DNA from: an uncultured Clostridia bacterium
GTDB taxonomy: Bacteria > Bacillota > Clostridia > TANB77 > CAG-508
Reading direction: 5' to 3'
DNA: 7,136 nt
Assembly (NCBI GenBank): GCA_934121875.1
Contig: CAKOVG010000034.1
Span: forward strand, 1 to 7,136
Every line of letters starts with the position of its first letter. Within the stretch, counting starts at the first letter, position 1. Shown here piece by piece: positions 4,978 to 7,136 of the stretch. Both the position numbers and the translations under genes were made by a program. Under the pieces are notes generated by a model. The model was not told the DNA's origin, did not search any database, and was given only the letters and a program-made list of their open reading frames with translations.

Positions 4978-6900
4978 CTAATTATTAGTTTTTTCCTCAT
5001 TTTGTTTTAATGGATCTGTAATTAAAATGAATTTAACATTTCCATTCATTTCTTCATCCATTTCTGCGAAATTCATATATTCTTTTGATAATTTTTCTAG
5101 TGCATCAATTCTACTTGTAAGGTTATGAATGTCTCCATTTACTGTAGAATATAGCTTGTTAATTGCTTTTGTGTTAAACTCTTTTATTCCTTCTGATAAT
5201 TCTTTTGCACCATTAGCTATATCTCCTGACTTTTCAGTTAGTTGTGTACTTGCTGAGTATAATTCTTTAGCACTTACATTAAGAGCTACTGTGCCTGCAT
5301 TTAATTTATTTGCGCCAGTTTTTAAATCGTTTATTCCTTTAATTAATGCTTCAGATTTTGTTGATAATTCACTTGTTCCTGCAACTAATTCATCTGATTT
5401 TGTGTTCATTGTGTCTAAACCTTTAGCCAATGCTGTTAAGTTCTTGTCTAAGGAATTTGCCCCTACTTTTAATCCAGGTTCCTCTTTAGTTCCTTTTCCG
5501 TCTAATCCTTCTTTTATAGCTACTACGGTTATTTGAGCTTTACCTACGGATTTTAACAATTCTATCGATTGTTCATTTGCTGATATATTTTGCTCTAATA
5601 ATTTTATGGTTTTCTCATTCATCTCTATTTGTGATGTTAAGTTTGCTTTTAAATGATCATCTGTTGTACTATCTTTTTGAGCTGTTAAGGCAGTTTGCAT
5701 ATTTTCCAAATTTGTTTTTAATGCTTTATCGGTATTTACAAGTGTTGTTAGATTTGCTATTTTAGCTTTCACATCAACAGTTGATAATGTTGCATTCATC
5801 GCATCTATTGCTTTGCTTGTATTTGTAATTCCTGTGTTTATTGATGTTGCTCCTGCTGCTAATGCTTGACTTGATTCTGCCATATAATTTACTTTTTCTT
5901 TTAAAGTTTTTGCTCCATCTGATAATGTACTAACTCCTGGAATTAAAGCACTTGATTTTGTTGCTAATGTATTAGCTCCTGCTGCTACTTGTGTTGCTCC
6001 TGCATTGGCACTTTCGGTTCCTTGTGTTAGTTTATTCATATACCCTGTAAATTCTTGTGATTTTTCTGCATATTGACTTGTTCCCTCTTGTAATGTCTTT
6101 GATCCATTTTCAAGCTTTTCACTAGCTAATTTCATATCATTCATTGATGAATATAGTTCATTTAATTTATCTGTTACTTTTAACTTATTGTCTTCTAATA
6201 CTCTTGGTGTTATATATGTAATCATATTTTCTAATTCAAATTTTTCTGTTTCCATTGATATTTCTACTTTGTTTGGTATATCAATTTCATCTGTTTTTAA
6301 ACTTTCTTTTAATCCTGGAAATGCAACTCCAAGTAGTATAGTTTTTTCTCCTTTTTCAACTACTTTTCCTTGAGTTAATTTAACGTTTTTATTTGTTTTA
6401 GTATCAAGTGTTGTTCCTGTTATTACTATAAATGGTGTATACATTTTTTCTGTTGTTCCATTTATATTTACATTGTGTGTTTCATTATTTTTGTATGTTA
6501 TTGTAATTTTTACTTTTCCTCTTTTTCCAACTATTTCTTCTGCAGACATTTCTTTTCCATCTAGCTCATATTTGATAGATGTTTCAATTGGTAATTTCTT
6601 TTCTGTTTTTCCTTGATAATATATGTCTTTTTCATTAGCATTCCATATTATTTTATTTTCTTTTTGTTCAAAGGTTTCATTTCCACCTACATTTGTTATG
6701 TCTAATAAGTTTGATATATCATCTATTGTTTTTAATAATTCATCATTTTTTATATGTTCGTTTACTATTGTTTCATATTGTGTTCCACTATTGTTAAGTT
6801 TTGAATATACTGTTTCTTCTTTTGTTAAAGCAAATACTGGAGTTGCATAACCTAACATTGTGCATAATAATATGCTTCCTATTATTCTTTTACTTTTCAT
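4978..6900 (-). CDS. secreted coiled-coil protein with L-x-x-G heptad repeats (YhgE-like), partner of MMPL transporter
   Basis: The 640-residue product begins with a clear signal peptide (KSKR, hydrophobic core IIGSILLCTMLGYA, likely cleavage after VFA at residue 24). Residues about 60-235 look like a beta-rich extracytoplasmic domain. Residues about 258-365 and 475-580 carry x-x-x-L-x-x-G heptads (LENGSKTLQEG, VAAGANTLATKS, LVAGTSELSTKSEALIKG), separated by a charged helix likely to form a coiled coil (about 380-450). The end, GNVKFILITDPLKQNEEKTNN, is a short hydrophobic strand and charged tail. Unlike B. subtilis YhgE, it has no C-terminal membrane helices, so it is secreted or held by a partner. 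The start is supported by AAAGGAG (6910-6916). It follows an MMPL-type gene, an arrangement known in Firmicutes, suggesting a role with that transporter, but its function is not established. Confidence 0.85.
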   Translation of the reverse strand: MKSKRIIGSILLCTMLGYATPVFALTKEETVYSKLNNSGTQYETIVNEHIKNDELLKTIDDISNLLDITNVGGNETFEQKENKIIWNANEKDIYYQGKTEKKLPIETSIKYELDGKEMSAEEIVGKRGKVKITITYKNNETHNVNINGTTEKMYTPFIVITGTTLDTKTNKNVKLTQGKVVEKGEKTILLGVAFPGLKESLKTDEIDIPNKVEISMETEKFELENMITYITPRVLEDNKLKVTDKLNELYSSMNDMKLASEKLENGSKTLQEGTSQYAEKSQEFTGYMNKLTQGTESANAGATQVAAGANTLATKSSALIPGVSTLSDGAKTLKEKVNYMAESSQALAAGATSINTGITNTSKAIDAMNATLSTVDVKAKIANLTTLVNTDKALKTNLENMQTALTAQKDSTTDDHLKANLTSQIEMNEKTIKLLEQNISANEQSIELLKSVGKAQITVVAIKEGLDGKGTKEEPGLKVGANSLDKNLTALAKGLDTMNTKSDELVAGTSELSTKSEALIKGINDLKTGANKLNAGTVALNVSAKELYSASTQLTEKSGDIANGAKELSEGIKEFNTKAINKLYSTVNGDIHNLTSRIDALEKLSKEYMNFAEMDEEMNGNVKFILITDPLKQNEEKTNN

Positions 6901-6942
6901 TTTTGTTTTCTCCTTTTTTATTTCATAATATTAATTTTATTG

Positions 6943-7005
6943 GTAGTAATATAATACTTTTTTCCGTTCCATCCCAGCTACACAAGAAAAGTATTATATT
7001 ACTAC
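6943..7005 (-). repeat. perfect 19-bp inverted repeat with GC-rich loop between transporter and heptad-protein genes
   Basis: Left arm 6943-6961 (GTAGTAATATAATACTTTT) and right arm 6987-7005 are exact reverse complements, separated by a 25-nt loop (6962-6986) that is clearly richer in G and C than its surroundings. The hairpin begins about 28 nt after the transporter stop codon. Neither strand has a T-run after the stem, so it is not a standard Rho-independent terminator. It could be a 3'-end stabiliser or processing site, an attenuator, an operator, or a copy of a dispersed element; no target-site duplication is visible at its flanks. Confidence 0.9.
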
Positions 7006-7033
7006 ATTTCAAAGCAAAACTAAAACCTAAAAA

Positions 7034-7136
7034 TTAATTGCTTAGTTTACGCATATTGGCAGTTGTTTTACAAATTATTTTGTCAAATACAATTAAGAAT
7101 GCTGGTAAAACTGTTAATACAGTAACCATACTAATA
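7034..7136 (-). CDS. C-terminal fragment of an MMPL/RND-family transporter, cut by window edge
   Basis: The last 33 residues are present and end at a TAA (7034-7036). They read ISMVTVLTVLPAFLIVFDKI, then a short basic cytoplasmic tail ending MRKLSN. A final hydrophobic helix running into L-P-A-x-L-x-x-F-D and a basic tail is the usual ending of MMPL/RND-superfamily transporters, in which the last transmembrane helix is followed by a short cytoplasmic end. The adjacent secreted heptad-repeat gene supports the call, since the two are often neighbours in Firmicutes. Substrate and full domain layout cannot be judged from this fragment. No terminator with a U-tract separates it from the next gene, so co-transcription is likely. 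Confidence 0.7.
   Translation of the reverse strand, partial: ISMVTVLTVLPAFLIVFDKIICKTTANMRKLSN

Noticed and set aside
5129..5536. 135-codon open frame on the plus strand opposite the heptad-repeat gene
   Set aside because: Its apparent repeats mirror the heptads of the real gene on the other strand. No family match or independent start signal was seen.
6962..6986. Loop of the 19-bp hairpin resembling a T-box motif (GGGATGGAACGG on the minus strand)
   Set aside because: It differs from the T-box core AGGGTGGNACCGCG at key positions. There is no specifier stem, antiterminator or terminator pair, and the downstream gene is not an amino-acid or tRNA-related gene.
6943..7005. Reading the 19-bp inverted repeat as a MITE or insertion-sequence remnant
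   Set aside because: No matching direct repeat flanks it, no second copy is in the window, and there is no transposase fragment. It remains possible but cannot be supported from one copy.

Overview
The window comes from a very AT-rich, low-GC Gram-positive bacterium, most likely an anaerobic member of Clostridia. This rests on A/T-dominated codon use, strong AGGAGG-type ribosome binding sites, near-consensus sigma-A promoters, the anaerobic (class III) ribonucleotide reductase, and the rpsU-yqeY gene pair common in Firmicutes. I cannot assign a genus or species. Every gene I can support is on the minus strand, so the biological reading order is right to left.

Right part (7136 to about 4257): an envelope cluster. 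It starts with the last 33 residues of what looks like an MMPL/RND-type membrane transporter. Next comes a 640-residue secreted coiled-coil protein with L-x-x-G heptad repeats (YhgE-like), then a six-helix DUF308/HdeD-like membrane protein. The cluster ends at a 17-bp perfect hairpin terminator (4257-4291). A perfect 19-bp inverted repeat with an unusually GC-rich 25-nt loop lies between the transporter and the heptad protein and is not explained by an ordinary terminator.

Middle part (about 4256 to 1043): a 634-base AT-rich gap, mostly featureless. Near its left end are two promoter-like elements and two imperfect NrdR-box-like 16-mers spaced exactly 31 bp apart. They precede nrdD (class III ribonucleotide reductase, glycyl radical at Gly691) and, 25 bp further on, nrdG (its radical-SAM activase). 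Together these supply deoxynucleotides without oxygen. No nrdR gene is in the window.

Left part (about 945 to 1): a fully consensus sigma-A promoter (TTGACA, 17 bp, TATAAT) drives rpsU, a 56-aa S21 gene. Its short leader can fold so that a stem ends directly at the ribosome binding site. A weak terminator or attenuator hairpin follows, then yqeY. The yqeY stop codon lies inside its own terminator stem. A new promoter then precedes the first 18 codons of a gene leaving the window, possibly an M16-type peptidase homologue (YfmF-like).

No CRISPR array, tRNA, rRNA, insertion sequence or phage gene was seen. Most of the window is ordinary housekeeping. The least understood part is the transporter/heptad-protein/DUF308 cluster with its intergenic hairpin.
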